The translations under genes were made by a program, and so were the position numbers. This document shows positions 11,359 to 21,606 of a stretch of DNA of 64,000 nucleotides, one piece after another. The notes beneath the pieces are model-generated. The model was not told the DNA's origin and made no database searches. It was given only the letters and a program-made list of their open reading frames with translations. The stretch covers positions 868,001 to 932,000 of the forward strand of contig JAVRQT010000006.1 of the NCBI GenBank assembly GCA_035926095.1, read 5' to 3'. The stretch's first letter is position 1. Every line of letters begins with the position of its first letter. This stretch comes from Elasticomyces elasticus. Lineage: Eukaryota; Ascomycota; Dothideomycetes; Mycosphaerellales; Teratosphaeriaceae.

Positions 11359-12170
11359 GCATTCATCAACCATCCGGCCCGGACACAACGATGTTCATTG
11401 GTCGGCCCGGTTGAGCTTGGGTCATACATCGTCGGCATTGCTCGTGTGGTCCACCACGAGAGGAACTGATTGCAACCACGTCATGTAAAGGGAGACACGG
11501 GTCTTGGCTCTGTCTTCACGCAGCGAACGCTAGCCTGTGCTCGAATTTTTGCAAACAATGTCCCAGATGTACATTCGTTTCACTCTGCAGACGTTGCTCT
11601 GATCAAGGACGAGACCTGAAAGGGGTCGTGCAACCCATGGAACTAGTAATAAACCGCAGTCATCGATCTGTAAGGTCAACGACTCAGCACTCTATCTTCT
11701 AGCGCTCCCATCGTTAATGACCGGTCAAAGTAGCAAGCAGTGCGCAAAGCTGGTAGTGGCTCGAGGAGGCAGCATGAAATTGCTGCGATTCCAAGACGTG
11801 TGTGACTCTCCGCCCCTGCAAGGCACACAATGTCGAGAGGTGCAACCGTGGCTGGGAGAAACGGCGAGCCTGGTAGTATGTGGCTCTGATCAGAAACAGC
11901 AGGGAGCAGCGTTCACGAACGAGTGTGGTCGGACTGACCTCCCACCACTAGTATCGCTCCTTTCGTCCACCTGAAATCCGATGTGAGCCTCGACATGAAT
12001 GTACGACAGGCCAATCTACCAGAATGATGGTGTGGTCAAGCAGTCATGGCAGCAGCCATAATGGATATAAAAGCATGCAGCTCATACCGTGATGTCTTTC
12101 ACGACTCAGCACTCAATACAGAAGTCTCCTCGAAGCATCACCAGTCCGACTCTCCAAGTACATCGGCAAT
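11359..12170. other. Spacer between the two cysteine-rich peptide genes
   Basis: About 810 bases. A third copy of the peptide was searched for by eye in the plus frames and was not found. A TATA box near the right end is listed separately. Confidence 0.4.
12066..12072 (+). promoter_or_regulatory. TATA box of secreted peptide gene 2
   Basis: TATAAAA lies in the context AATGGATATAAAAG, 105 bases before the start at 12171. It mirrors the element upstream of the paralogue, both in flanking bases and in distance. Confidence 0.6.
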
Positions 12171-12438
12171 ATGCGCGCAGCAGTCCTTATCTTTGTCAGC
12201 CTCTTCGTCGATTCAGCAATGTCAGCGGCGATCGGAATTTGCGCCACCACTTCGCTGGCTAGCTGTTACCGGGCATGCGATTCGAAGTATGACTGTCACG
12301 GTTGGCTTCCTTCCACCTGGTTCGTATCCCCCATTAAAGCTTGACAGCACTCATTAGTGGGGCTGACTCTCCGTCTTGCACAGCTGGGGAAAGCACAACT
12401 TGTGTCTCTATAAGTGCTACTGGAGCCCAAACCCATAG
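12171..12438 (+). CDS. Small secreted cysteine-rich protein, tandem copy 2
   Basis: Two exons, 12171-12319 and 12384-12438, give 67 aa. The 64-nt intron has a GTTCGT donor, GCTGAC branch and GCACAG acceptor, at the same codon phase as copy 1. A signal peptide covers about residues 1-20 (MRAAVLIFVSLFVDSAMSAA). The mature region carries the six shared cysteines as C-x3-C-x5-C-x7-C-x6-C-x3-C, plus one extra N-terminal cysteine. Identical residues with copy 1 include the SL-x-x-CY-x-AC-x-x-KY-x-C block and the terminal KCY. Without splicing the frame stops soon after the donor, so the intron is needed. Function unknown; an apoplastic effector or antimicrobial role is only a hypothesis. Confidence 0.75.
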
Positions 12439-12734
12439 GTCAGTCAAAGCAACCAGAAAGAAGACGCCGGGCCACATCCTGGTTGCATACCATCTTGAGG
12501 CTTTTGCGCAGGTTCTGCAGGATAAATGGGTTTGCGCTGCCGAGGACTTGGAAGGGGCGTGCGATATTTACTGTTGGTTTCTGCGGGCTTTGGCAGAGAC
12601 CACCGACCACTTGGCAAGTTTGTAGTGCGGTAGAGTAGGCTGTTGAGTCGTAGCTTAACGACATTTCTGAATCACATCATTGTCCAACATGGCCTGTTTC
12701 CTTGAGTCTTAGACGATTGATCATCTGAGTGTAT

Positions 12735-14339
12735 TCAAGTGAGGACACTTTCGCCGTGGTTCAATGCAAGGAAAATAGCTCGACCATCCTCGTCTACCTC
12801 TTCCATCGACCTTGCGAAGTGCACATTGTGAGCTTCACAGGCCCACTCAAGCTGCCCTAGAGTCTTCAACACCTCAATAGGGTCTGTGACGAATGTACCC
12901 CAGTGCATTGCGATCGCTACGGGCCGCTGCACGGTCGTCTTGTTCTCGATGGTGGTCTTTCCAGCCGTCTTACCCTCAGCAGGCAATGTCATGACGTTCA
13001 GCAATCGCACTGAGTCCCAGGGCGGCATATGGTTCGCCGCCGTGACACCCGCGCTATGTCGAGGAATAGGATTCAGTGAGTCCGGCACAGGCGCCATACT
13101 TCTCAGATAATCGAAGGTTGCTCCCACGGCTATGGGTAACAGGAGAAGGTGCGGAGGGCCGAGAAGTGCGGTAATCTCTTCGAAGGCCGGGCAAACAGGG
13201 TTCTTGGCGGTAGGCGAGTCATCATCGGTCCCAGCTGCAACTCGTTCCCGCTCCATATCGGAGGTAGGCGGTGCAGGTGGCCAGCCTGGTGAGGCGTGGA
13301 ATTGGTAGCCGGTATCACCTGCAAAGAAGATCCGATACACTTCGTCTGCGGGACGAGAATGCTCGATGTACCACGAGGACCATAGAGTTGCATTACCATC
13401 AGTGCGAGTTCTGCCGGAATTATGCTGCGACGGAGTGCAAGTTACGGTGAGGGAACTGCCACCTGTACTGCTTGTGGTGATACGAGCTTTGTCCCACCAG
13501 TCTAGCTCGAAGACACGATCAGGGCTGATACCGCTGTCAAGGAACCACTGTCGGTTTCCGAGGGGCACGAAGATCTGTATCTTCGACGGATTGCGCTTCT
13601 CCAAGGCCAGTATGGTGTTATAGTCCAGGTGATCATAGTGATTGTGGCTAATTAGGAGTATATCAATTGCTGGCAAGTCCTCCACTTTACACGGTGGGGG
13701 ATACGATCTAATCGGTCCTGCTGTCTGTGTAGGCGAGCAACGCTGTGAAAACATCGGGTCGAAGAGACATCGCACAGGTCGATCGCCCTGCTTGAGCGGC
13801 GCCAGTTGAACAAGGACTCCAGCGTGTCCTAGCCATGTCGTCTTCACTTGACCGTGCTGTGCATCGTAGGAGAAGTCGGGCTTGGTCACACGTAGTAGCG
13901 CAGCAGCTTGGCTCTTGTTAAATTTCAAATCTGCGGACTCTTGGGCTGTCGCAGGCTTGGGAGACCTAATGGCACGCTTTCGTGCTATCTCGATGCATGG
14001 GTCAGTGTCATCACCCCACTCCAGTGCTTGCCAGACCTCCATCGCAGATGGCTTGTGCCAACTTGGCCACGGGTTGCGAAAGCCCGAAATCTTTTGCGTG
14101 GTGTCGGCCTCTTTGTTAGTAGCTTTACGGCCAATACGGCCTGGCTTTTTTTTGTTGCCAGAGCTGCCTTCCAGAGCGCTCTCATGGCTGTCAGAAGACT
14201 CATTTGCACCCTGCAAGGCACCTCCCCATGATGGTAGCATTGACGTCCAGCCGGCCTGAGTCTTGGCTGCTATGACATGATGGCTCGGAGAAGTTTGATG
14301 CTCTTGGCGTTCCAGCTGGCAATGAAGCATCGACGCCAT
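12735..14339 (-). CDS. NAPE-PLD-like zinc hydrolase (metallo-beta-lactamase superfamily)
   Basis: Single exon, 534 aa. The core starts near residue 166 with TTWLGHAGVLVQ. The metal motif HNHYDH is at 232-237, a further His is in TPSQH near 306, the FAGDTG strand with its metal-bridging Asp is at 339-344, and a late His occurs in MHWGTF near 500. This order matches N-acyl-phosphatidylethanolamine-hydrolysing phospholipase D and fungal relatives such as Fmp30. The first 160 residues are basic and of low complexity, without a clear targeting signal. A 35-residue insert after FAGDTG (near 350-385) is rich in Pro, Asp and Ser. Phospholipid hydrolysis is inferred from family. Confidence 0.85.
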   Translation of the reverse strand: MASMLHCQLERQEHQTSPSHHVIAAKTQAGWTSMLPSWGGALQGANESSDSHESALEGSSGNKKKPGRIGRKATNKEADTTQKISGFRNPWPSWHKPSAMEVWQALEWGDDTDPCIEIARKRAIRSPKPATAQESADLKFNKSQAAALLRVTKPDFSYDAQHGQVKTTWLGHAGVLVQLAPLKQGDRPVRCLFDPMFSQRCSPTQTAGPIRSYPPPCKVEDLPAIDILLISHNHYDHLDYNTILALEKRNPSKIQIFVPLGNRQWFLDSGISPDRVFELDWWDKARITTSSTGGSSLTVTCTPSQHNSGRTRTDGNATLWSSWYIEHSRPADEVYRIFFAGDTGYQFHASPGWPPAPPTSDMERERVAAGTDDDSPTAKNPVCPAFEEITALLGPPHLLLLPIAVGATFDYLRSMAPVPDSLNPIPRHSAGVTAANHMPPWDSVRLLNVMTLPAEGKTAGKTTIENKTTVQRPVAIAMHWGTFVTDPIEVLKTLGQLEWACEAHNVHFARSMEEVDEDGRAIFLALNHGESVLT

Positions 14340-14845
14340 GGTGGACGTCCGTATCTAGTTGATGTTGTGTCCGTGTCGTTGCCTCCTGATTGATGGGCGC
14401 CCTTCTGCCAAGCGCACTAGCGCGCATGACTTTACTCGTACTTCTGCGTCACCATCTTCTCCCTCCTTCTCTTGTCCAGTACGACCTCTCGCACGCCTGT
14501 ACTAATTCGCACAGCCTGCGATCACAGGTGAGGTATGGAACACGGCGTGAGGCTTGATGGTGCTGCTACGATGCACTGCGGCTGTGCATGCGAGAGCCTA
14601 AACGAGAACGAGAACGAGCACGAACGAGAAGGAAACACGGCAGAACATGGGCATCGCTGAGGAGCCAATCCAAGGCGTGGAATTGGTCAGTTCAGGTTAT
14701 GGTGTCAACCTTGCAGACGGGCTCCGCCCCAAGAGTGGAATGAAGTAAGTGTCGAAGGAGTGCATAACAGATATAAGAGAACGCCCCTCGGAAGGGCTTC
14801 TTCCTTGGACAGCTTCCTACCACTCGAAAGGTAATCATCGTTATC
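14340..14845. other. Divergent intergenic region
   Basis: About 500 bases between the starts of the NAPE-PLD-like gene (-) and the peroxidase gene (+). A purine-rich run of GAACGAGAAC-like repeats lies around 14600-14640. No exon was supported. Confidence 0.4.
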
Positions 14846-15775
14846 ATGGTTCGCAATTTCCAAACATGTGCCGTCTTCTGCTTCGTGGCTGAAGCATTCA
14901 CGTTGTCGCCCCCTCACGGCGGACAACACCAACCTCCAGCACCTCCTGGTCAAAATCACGGTGGTGAGCCTCAAGGCCACGAGTGGCAGCCCGCTGGTCC
15001 TTTTGACAGTATGTCAGGTCAAATCTTACGCTGATTCAGCAAGCACTGAACAATCTCTACCAGGTCGATCGCCCTGCCCTGGACTCAATGCTCTTGCTAA
15101 CCACGGCTGGCTCCCTCGCTCCGGACGGGACATCAGCTACGAAGATATTCAGTACGCCGCTGCAAACGCGTATAACTTTGCTCCAGACACATACCATCCG
15201 GCATTCCTGATCGCCAACGAAACCTTCAAACTCTCGACCACTGGTAGCTCGTTGACGATCAATCTTAGAGATCTGACAAAGCACGATGCTATTGAGGCCG
15301 ACGGGTCGCAATCCCGAAATGACATCTATTTCGGAGACAATCTACATTACGATGCCACTGTCTTCAGCAAAGTCGCGGCCGATCTTAAGCTGGATGACTA
15401 CAGTGACAACGAAAACCATGTCACGGTTCAGAGCGCGGCCAAAGCGCTTGCTGCACGTCAGGTCGAAGCTAAGCGAGTGAATCCAACTTTCAACGCCTCT
15501 GCGACTCAGGTCCAAGGCTCTTTCGGTACTACGGCACTCTACTTGGCTACCTTGTGGGATTTTGATGCTAAGGCTGCGCCGAAAGCGTGGGTGAAGGCTT
15601 TCTTCGGTATGTGTTCGGCTGCTCCAAGATGGAAGAGAAACATCAACAGGAAGATACTGATTGCTTAACAGAGGAGGAGCGCATCGCGTATAGGGAGGGA
15701 TACACCGCGCCTCAAGTGAAGACCCTTGACTGGGTTGGAGAAATGAACATTGCTGTCATTAACGCCACCGTTTGA
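14846..15775 (+). CDS. Heme-thiolate peroxidase (chloroperoxidase family)
   Basis: Three exons, 14846-15008, 15064-15606 and 15672-15775, give 269 aa. The introns are 55 and 65 nt with GTATGT donors and GCTGAT/ACTGAT branches. The proximal heme motif RSPCPGLNALANHGWLPRSG begins near residue 56, and Cys59 should be the thiolate ligand. An SQSRNDIYFGDN segment follows mid-protein. The last exon supplies the family's C-terminal EERIAYREGY helix. The N terminus (MVRNFQTCAVFCFVAEAF) can serve as a short signal peptide and is followed by a His/Pro/Gly-rich linker. Family members are secreted peroxidases, peroxygenases or haloperoxidases. The substrate cannot be read from sequence. Confidence 0.86.
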
Positions 15776-16201
15776 TCACATACAAAGGACAGGAAGAGCA
15801 GTAAACGGGTCATCTGGAGCAGCGTGCAGGCCAAACATGATATTTGCGATACGTAAATGCGCAGACCACCATCTTTCACTCTTACTTTAGTGCCACAAAA
15901 CATCATTAGTCTGCGCATCGAAACACAAGAGTATCTACTGTCGCGAGCGACCCTTCAAGGGAGCGTGATTTTTCTTAGCGCTTGTACTTATGCAACACAG
16001 GCGGGTCACTGACGCTATCCGCAGAGGAAAGAGGCACTATGAAACCAGAAGACAGCGGAAAGCTTCGCATACGACACGGAGTCAACGGTCAGGTATGGTG
16101 GTGAAGCAAAAGGTATATTACTCAAGAAGCACGCGCGCGCAAAACAGCTCTAATTATACGTTCCAGCCAGCACAATAAGGGGTATCAGTTTCTAGCTACG
16201 C
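15776..16201. other. Intergenic region between convergent genes
   Basis: About 425 bases between the peroxidase stop (+) and the SYLF gene stop (-). No coding or RNA signal was recognised. Confidence 0.4.
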
Positions 16202-16870
16202 TCAACCTCGCTTAGCCACAGACTCGAGCGCAATCGTAAGTGCTTCCGCACCCGCCGGCCATTGTGTGCTACCTTTCTGGTCTTGAACCTTGCCTTGCAA
16301 GATATTGGCCGCCGCAACAGGCTCTCCGAAGAACTCCGTGTTCGCCTTCATCTGCTCCTTGATCGAAGTACCATCAAACGTCACACCCCCGTACACTCCC
16401 CGCGACTTTGTGTACGTCCATACTGGAGGCGTCTCGCCAGCGTCGAACTTACCACCAACCGGCCCCGCTGCGAAATCCACGCGACCTCCAACCTTGAACT
16501 CTGGTGATGTGTAGGCGTCCACAGCGGCTTGTGTATTCAGCACGCATACGCAATCGAAGACATCGACACCGTATACGAAGCCAACGCCGCCGCTTTTGAC
16601 CGAGAAACCGGATGGTGGGGACCAGGTGCCGTTTGGAAGCCTGGCCACAACTACACCGGAGCCAGAGCTGCCGGCAAAGTACATACCAGCTCGGAAGGCG
16701 CTGAAGATGGCCAAGCCTTTGGCGCCTGCAAGTACCTCGATTGGCATTTTTCGATTTTCTGTGGAAGATTCAGTAAAGCAAGAATTGGAGCCGTTGGTGT
16801 ATTCGCACTGACCGATAAAAGATGTAAGCGTGCTCGCCGCCTTCTCACACTCTTTGCTGATTTGTGACAT
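16202..16870 (-). CDS. SYLF / Ysc84-type lipid-binding domain protein
   Basis: Two exons (minus strand), 16870-16813 and 16758-16202, give 204 aa. The 54-nt intron is a multiple of three with no stop, so the frame stays open through it. GTCAGT, a TTACTGAAT branch and CCACAG, plus the way the flanks rejoin as SFI-ENRKMPIEVLAGAKGLAIF, show it is an intron. The domain covers nearly the whole protein: ECEKAASTL at the start, then AKGLAIFSAFRAGMYFAGSSGSGVVVARL, then the GGVGF and SRGVYGG segments. SYLF domains bind phosphoinositides and act with actin patches and endocytosis in yeast Ysc84/Lsb3. This one lacks the SH3 domain of those proteins. Confidence 0.84.
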   Translation of the reverse strand: MSQISKECEKAASTLTSFIGQCEYTNGSNSCFTESSTENRKMPIEVLAGAKGLAIFSAFRAGMYFAGSSGSGVVVARLPNGTWSPPSGFSVKSGGVGFVYGVDVFDCVCVLNTQAAVDAYTSPEFKVGGRVDFAAGPVGGKFDAGETPPVWTYTKSRGVYGGVTFDGTSIKEQMKANTEFFGEPVAAANILQGKVQDQKGSTQWPAGAEALTIALESVAKRG

Positions 16871-17608
16871 TGTTGATATGTTGATGAGTAACGCCTGATT
16901 GGAAGCTTTGGATGCGTGCGAATGATTAGAGATGACGGATGGGATGTGTGAGGGATGAAGTGATCGGGCAGTCGTACTTATAAGATGAGCGCCGCTGGTT
17001 TTCTCGTAGCCTGCTGATACATACTGCCAGCAGAGCCGCGTACCGAGTACATATGCTGCGCCATTGGCGATGTGGAACGATGAGTTGCCTTAGCCATGAC
17101 TAGCTCGAGGCATCGCACATGCACTGCGAAGTGTAGCGCACAGGTCGCTCGGAATCGTCATGAGACACTTTCAGCTGTAAGAAAAGTGTGTCGCCAAGTG
17201 AGCGAATGCGAGGGCTGTCTGGGCTGTGTAGCAAAATTGTGGCGCTCGCATGCTCGTTCGGCTGCTCCCGTCATCTCAAATCATGCATGGTCGTTTCGTT
17301 CGCACTTCGTACGGAACAAGCAATACCCGTGCACGGCTTTCGTTTTGGTTGTGAAATGTGATGGGGCGCAGTTGCAGTTACAACGTCCACGGCATGGCCG
17401 ACCCGATACAGCGTACGACCGAATACATATACATCCTGCCCATCTGTACAGCGAGATATCAGCACCACACATCATTCCAAGAGCCTCAGATACTCAAATC
17501 CGTCGACCAAACACTCTAAACAAACCCGGATCACAGATTCCGCACTCTGCAACATCTCACTCGTATCAGAAGTCAACCCACAAACAGCACAGTCCAACCA
17601 ACCTCAAC
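16871..17608. other. Divergent intergenic region
   Basis: About 740 bases between the SYLF gene (-) and a small membrane protein gene (+). A plus-strand frame stays open through 17096-17608 but lacks coding character and probably covers the 5' leader. Confidence 0.35.
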
Positions 17609-17902
17609 ATGGTCCTCTTCATCCCAGTCATCCTAGTCATCGCCGGTGTCGCCATCTACAAGGAATCCAAGCAACGCAAATTCGAGAAACGCAAGCTCAA
17701 GGCAGAAGCTGCTCAGAGCGGCATGCCTGAAGCCAATGGCCACGGCACCATCTACTTCAACGACTCCGCGATCGATATGAAGCTTGATCAAGCAGATATT
17801 CAACCACCTCCAGCGTACCAGTCGGTGGACAGTTCGCGGCTGAAGGTGCCTTCCTATGACCTGGATGCCGCATTGTTGAAGAGTCATGTCGCTGGGTTGT
17901 GA
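17609..17902 (+). CDS. Small single-pass membrane protein, unknown
   Basis: Single exon, 97 aa, starting at an ATG in a good context (CTCAACATGG). Residues 1-15 (MVLFIPVILVIAGVA) form one hydrophobic segment, directly followed by a basic stretch (KESKQRKFEKRKLKAE). That suggests a signal anchor with the rest in the cytosol. The tail contains IQPPPAYQS, a PPxY-type motif that can bind WW-domain ubiquitin ligases of the Rsp5 class. No family was recognised. The frame is open upstream, but composition changes at this ATG, which is why it was chosen. Confidence 0.6.
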   Translation: MVLFIPVILVIAGVAIYKESKQRKFEKRKLKAEAAQSGMPEANGHGTIYFNDSAIDMKLDQADIQPPPAYQSVDSSRLKVPSYDLDAALLKSHVAGL

Positions 17903-17911
17903 GGATGGATC

Positions 17912-17922
17912 GGGGGGGGGGG
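17912..17922 (+). repeat. Homopolymer tract of 11 G
   Basis: An uninterrupted run of eleven G sits 9 bases after the stop codon of the small membrane protein. It may be a hotspot for length variation or a sequencing-prone site. Confidence 0.9.
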
Positions 17923-18046
17923 TAGGTTTGATGGCGCATCTGGTAGCGAAGCGGGAGTTTGGGGTGTTGTGTCTTATGGCCGTCATTGTATGATAATCTA
18001 GATCTCTTTACTCGTATTGGTGTCGATTTGGACACTGTATCATTCT

Positions 18047-19675
18047 TCAAGCCCAACTTTGATCGCCCTCCTCCAGCTTCCAGTAATCTGCCTCCTCTTC
18101 CTCTTCGTCTCCATACCTTACAGACGAGTACTTCCTTCGTGTTGCCTCAATCTCAGCACTTGGAACGCACTCCTCAACCCCATGAATCTCTTGCAAAGCA
18201 GGTAGTCGCTCAGCTCGCAGAGCGATCAATTCATCGATCGCTTCGTCGTACTTCGCAATTTTACCACGAGTGTAGCCGCGAACGAGCAAGTACTTCAAGC
18301 TCCGCGGCAGTGCATCCACAAGCCGGAAGGGAGTGGGCGACTCAGGAAGACCAAGAAGTAGTTTGATACCAATGCTTAATTGAGAAAGCTTAGCAAAGTC
18401 GTGCAGAGACCCAATGGTATTATCGTACACTCGAGTATCCGGAAGATCATGAACATGCAGCGGCCCAGTCGAAGCCTCTTCATCGAGTTTGAACCACTCG
18501 TCGTACCAGTACGGATCATCAATGTAATCCTTGCGTTGCTCGAGAAACTCTTCATGGCTCTCGATATCATGCCTATCATCAGTGAGCTGATCGTCCGCAT
18601 CGATGTCAAGCACGCGCAAGCTTTCACGATGATCCGACAGCGCCTTGCCAATCGTCCTAGCTGAAAACATATCATGACCTCCGTCTCTGGTATCTCGTCC
18701 GCCGACCGAATAAGCAAACTCCTCCAACTGTTTCGGCATTCGGATCAGACTTGCCAGTATGTCACTTGCCAGCATCGAATGGCCTATGCGTATCGTCCGG
18801 ATATTGGATGTTGATGGTGGCATGAACTCCATATAATCAGCACCGCCATGAATCTCAATACCATCCATAGAAATACTTGTAATCTCCGGCAAACGATGAA
18901 ACAATCGAACCTGTCCAAGGACATCCATGTGCGAGTAGGTACGGTCGTCGTCATACCAGAGATCATACTCAGGCAAGATCCGTACATGTCGTAGCCGCTG
19001 CAGATGCTTGTCCGGTAGTTGACCGTGATTATTCCGCAGCAATGTGCGCAGTAGGATGTGCTGTGTATACTCGCCTCCATCGTCCGGCGTGTAGCTATAT
19101 GGCGAAGAGCTGTACGTCAGACTCTCAATATTCTCACAAAGCATCAAGAGCAGAGGCGCGGCATGATGAGCAAACAGTGCGCTTCGAAGGCTGATGTAGG
19201 ACTGTACATGCCATTTCTCGGGATCGGCGGCAAGTTGGGAGTCCCTCTCAACGCGCAATTCAGGCTCGTTCCAGGTGAGGTGCTTGACATATCTGTCTTC
19301 GTCTCCGACAGCATCCACTTTCGAGTCCAGCACTTTTATGATCAGGCGGAGTGGATGTGTAGGTGAGATGGTACGAGCATTTTCGCGGTCCTCGTACGAT
19401 TTCGAATGTTCGTTGTGTGTAGGGAAGAAGGAACCCTCGCGGACCTGGGCAAGCTTGATTATGGCTTCTTTGATAGTGGCCAGGGCTTGCGGCTGCGAGG
19501 AGGATGCCTCCAGAAGATCGTAGATATGCTTGTGCTCGTCCTTGTTATGAATTCGGATCCTGGTCCAGCCTGATGCCGGCGTGGCGCTATCAACTGTGGA
19601 AACTTGCGCAGCACTCTCGTCCACTAGTGGTTGCTGAGGTCCGTTCAATGTATCAAAACTAGGAGGAGAGCTCAT
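18047..19675 (-). CDS. Hypothetical fungal protein, F-box/LRR-like scaffold without a clear F-box
   Basis: Single exon, 542 aa from the ATG at 19675. Another in-frame ATG at 19777 would add 34 residues. That added sequence looks more like a leader and contains a GTATTAC...CATCAG intron-like stretch, so the inner start was preferred. The middle (about 150-450) has irregular leucine-rich units such as LRHVRILPEYDLW and LEEFAYSVGG. They resemble the divergent leucine-rich repeats common in uncharacterised fungal F-box-like proteins. The C terminus is acidic (DEEEEEADYWKLEEG). No catalytic motif was seen. Function unknown. Confidence 0.68.
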   Translation of the reverse strand: MSSPPSFDTLNGPQQPLVDESAAQVSTVDSATPASGWTRIRIHNKDEHKHIYDLLEASSSQPQALATIKEAIIKLAQVREGSFFPTHNEHSKSYEDRENARTISPTHPLRLIIKVLDSKVDAVGDEDRYVKHLTWNEPELRVERDSQLAADPEKWHVQSYISLRSALFAHHAAPLLLMLCENIESLTYSSSPYSYTPDDGGEYTQHILLRTLLRNNHGQLPDKHLQRLRHVRILPEYDLWYDDDRTYSHMDVLGQVRLFHRLPEITSISMDGIEIHGGADYMEFMPPSTSNIRTIRIGHSMLASDILASLIRMPKQLEEFAYSVGGRDTRDGGHDMFSARTIGKALSDHRESLRVLDIDADDQLTDDRHDIESHEEFLEQRKDYIDDPYWYDEWFKLDEEASTGPLHVHDLPDTRVYDNTIGSLHDFAKLSQLSIGIKLLLGLPESPTPFRLVDALPRSLKYLLVRGYTRGKIAKYDEAIDELIALRAERLPALQEIHGVEECVPSAEIEATRRKYSSVRYGDEEEEEADYWKLEEGDQSWA

Positions 19676-19959
19676 GGCACCGAAGCTGCGTAAAGATGAG
19701 GTTGCCACGCTGGATCTGATGAAAGAAAGAATAGGAAAAGTAATACCTATGCATCGGGCATAATTTAAAGCTTTCATAGCGATGAGATTGTGGCCACCGA
19801 GAGACTGCAACTTATGGGACAAAAGAAAGTCGATTGTTAGAGATGTTGAGGTGTTGGAAGAGCGGAAGGAGTTTTTGAGTCGATCGACGACTGATGCCTA
19901 AGGCCACAGTCACGTGTCGCTACAGCACATATCCTACCCTCCCAGCCTGACAACCACTC

Positions 19960-20703
19960 CTACTGCCTCGCGTTAATAATATCCACAAACGCCGGCTTCA
20001 AACTCGCGCCTCCCACAAGGAAACCATCAATGTCCTTCTCCTTCGCGAGCTCCCTGCAGTTCTTCTCACTCACGCTGCCACCATAGATGATCCTCGTGGC
20101 CTCCTTCGCGTCACCACTCACCTCCTTACCCAACCACTCCCGAATACTAGCATGTACCTCCTGCGCCTGCTCCGTACTCGCCACCTTGCCCGTCCCAATC
20201 GCCCAAATAGGCTCGTACGCAATCACAACCTTACTCCAATCCTTGATCTCCTTCGCCACAGCACCCAACTGCGCAGTAACAACCTCGATAGTCTTACCCG
20301 CCTCCCTCTGCTCGAGAGTCTCACCACAGCACAATATAACCCCGATGCCACCATCCAACGCCGCCTTGGTCTTTTGCGCCACAAAAGAATCACTCTCTTG
20401 CAAGATTACCCTTCGCTCACTGTGGCCTAGCAGCGTCCAGGTAATATTGCTGTCTTTAAGCTGCGCGACACTGATCTCGCCGGTAAAAGCTCCATTAGGC
20501 TTGTCAAACACGTTTTGAGCTGCGACTTCAAACTCGGAGCGCAGGTGCTCACGGGTGAGCAGGAGGTAGAGGGCAGGGGGAGCGATCACGACTTCGGTGT
20601 TGGAGTCGCATTTGGCGTCGTTGAGGTGCGAGACGATGGATTTGATGGTGTCGATGTTGCCGTTCATTTTGTAGTTGCCGCCGACGAAGAATTGGCGAGG
20701 CAT
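19960..20703 (-). CDS. TPI1: Triosephosphate isomerase
   Basis: Single exon, 247 aa. The enzyme interconverts dihydroxyacetone phosphate and glyceraldehyde 3-phosphate in glycolysis and acts in the cytosol. Catalytic residues are in place: Asn10 and Lys12 in VGGNYKMNG, His94 in LLGHSERR, and Glu164 in AYEPIWAIGTG. The phosphate-gripping loop and the late RIIYGGSV and GFLVGGASL motifs follow. Tyr11 replaces the usual Phe or Trp next to Lys12. Length matches the family. The start at 20703 was chosen because MPRQFFVGGN is the normal N terminus, although the frame is open further upstream. Confidence 0.95.
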   Translation of the reverse strand: MPRQFFVGGNYKMNGNIDTIKSIVSHLNDAKCDSNTEVVIAPPALYLLLTREHLRSEFEVAAQNVFDKPNGAFTGEISVAQLKDSNITWTLLGHSERRVILQESDSFVAQKTKAALDGGIGVILCCGETLEQREAGKTIEVVTAQLGAVAKEIKDWSKVVIAYEPIWAIGTGKVASTEQAQEVHASIREWLGKEVSGDAKEATRIIYGGSVSEKNCRELAKEKDIDGFLVGGASLKPAFVDIINARQ

Positions 20704-21606
20704 GATGGCGGTATTTGGGTGGTGAGTAACTGGCTGCTTGCCTGGTAGTTGGTGGTGATGTGCTGTGAAGTTGTTGTTGTGGTGTCTGAAGAGCACAAGA
20801 AATTGGTGGACTGGTGGTGGTGAGGGGCAGGACGTGGGGCTCAACACACGTCAGAAGCTCCGGAGGTCCAAGTCAATGGCTGGCGATGCGCCGAAATCTG
20901 AAAGGCCCGATTGACAGAGTGAGAGGTATAGATGCAAGGAGTAAGAGATCAAGAACCAAGCAGCAGAGACCTACCATGCATCAACTACTGTCAACAAGCT
21001 GTCCATATCCTCGGTCAATCCAGCATCAATTCCAACGAAAGGCTCCGAAAGCACCCGATAAAATAACCTCACAGCACGAAGTCGGGGCGAGGGAGCGATG
21101 TGAACAATCATACTTGACGCTTTCCCAGTAGCTACCTACCTGCTCTCACTCAATCCAGCCATACTCATACAACACATGAGCCTCGGTCTCGTTGATCGAA
21201 GCTGTTCAACCCTTTCTCGAGTTGCTTTTGGCTCAAATCGGCCACCTACCCACTCACCCTTGCAAAAAGGAGGAGGCAGTAGTAATAGCAATACAAGCAA
21301 AGAAACGGAGCCTCCCCATTCCTCATTCTCACACTTCTTGAGCTTGGTCGTCTTCGTTGTCGTTGTTGTAGTGTCGAGCCGGTGCTTACCCTTTGAGGAG
21401 GTAGTCCGACTCACCGTTCTTGCTCATTCCATGCTTCTTGTCCTTGGTGGTTGTTGTCGTATCTGTAATGGTGAAACGCTGTGCTGTTCTAGCGCTGTCA
21501 GTTCTACTCTTACCCTCTCAAATCAATCAGCTTGTTAGTGACGGGAGTCTTACCAGCTTCCCACCAAAACCAGTCCAGTGTCGATTGATCGTTGGCGGAG
21601 CCGCAA
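20704..21606. other. Intergenic region upstream of TPI and downstream of U1-70K
   Basis: About 900 bases between two minus-strand genes. It should hold the TPI promoter and the 3' end of the U1-70K transcript. The left part is rich in GGTGGTG/CACCAC-type sequence in the TPI leader. No further gene was found. Confidence 0.4.
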
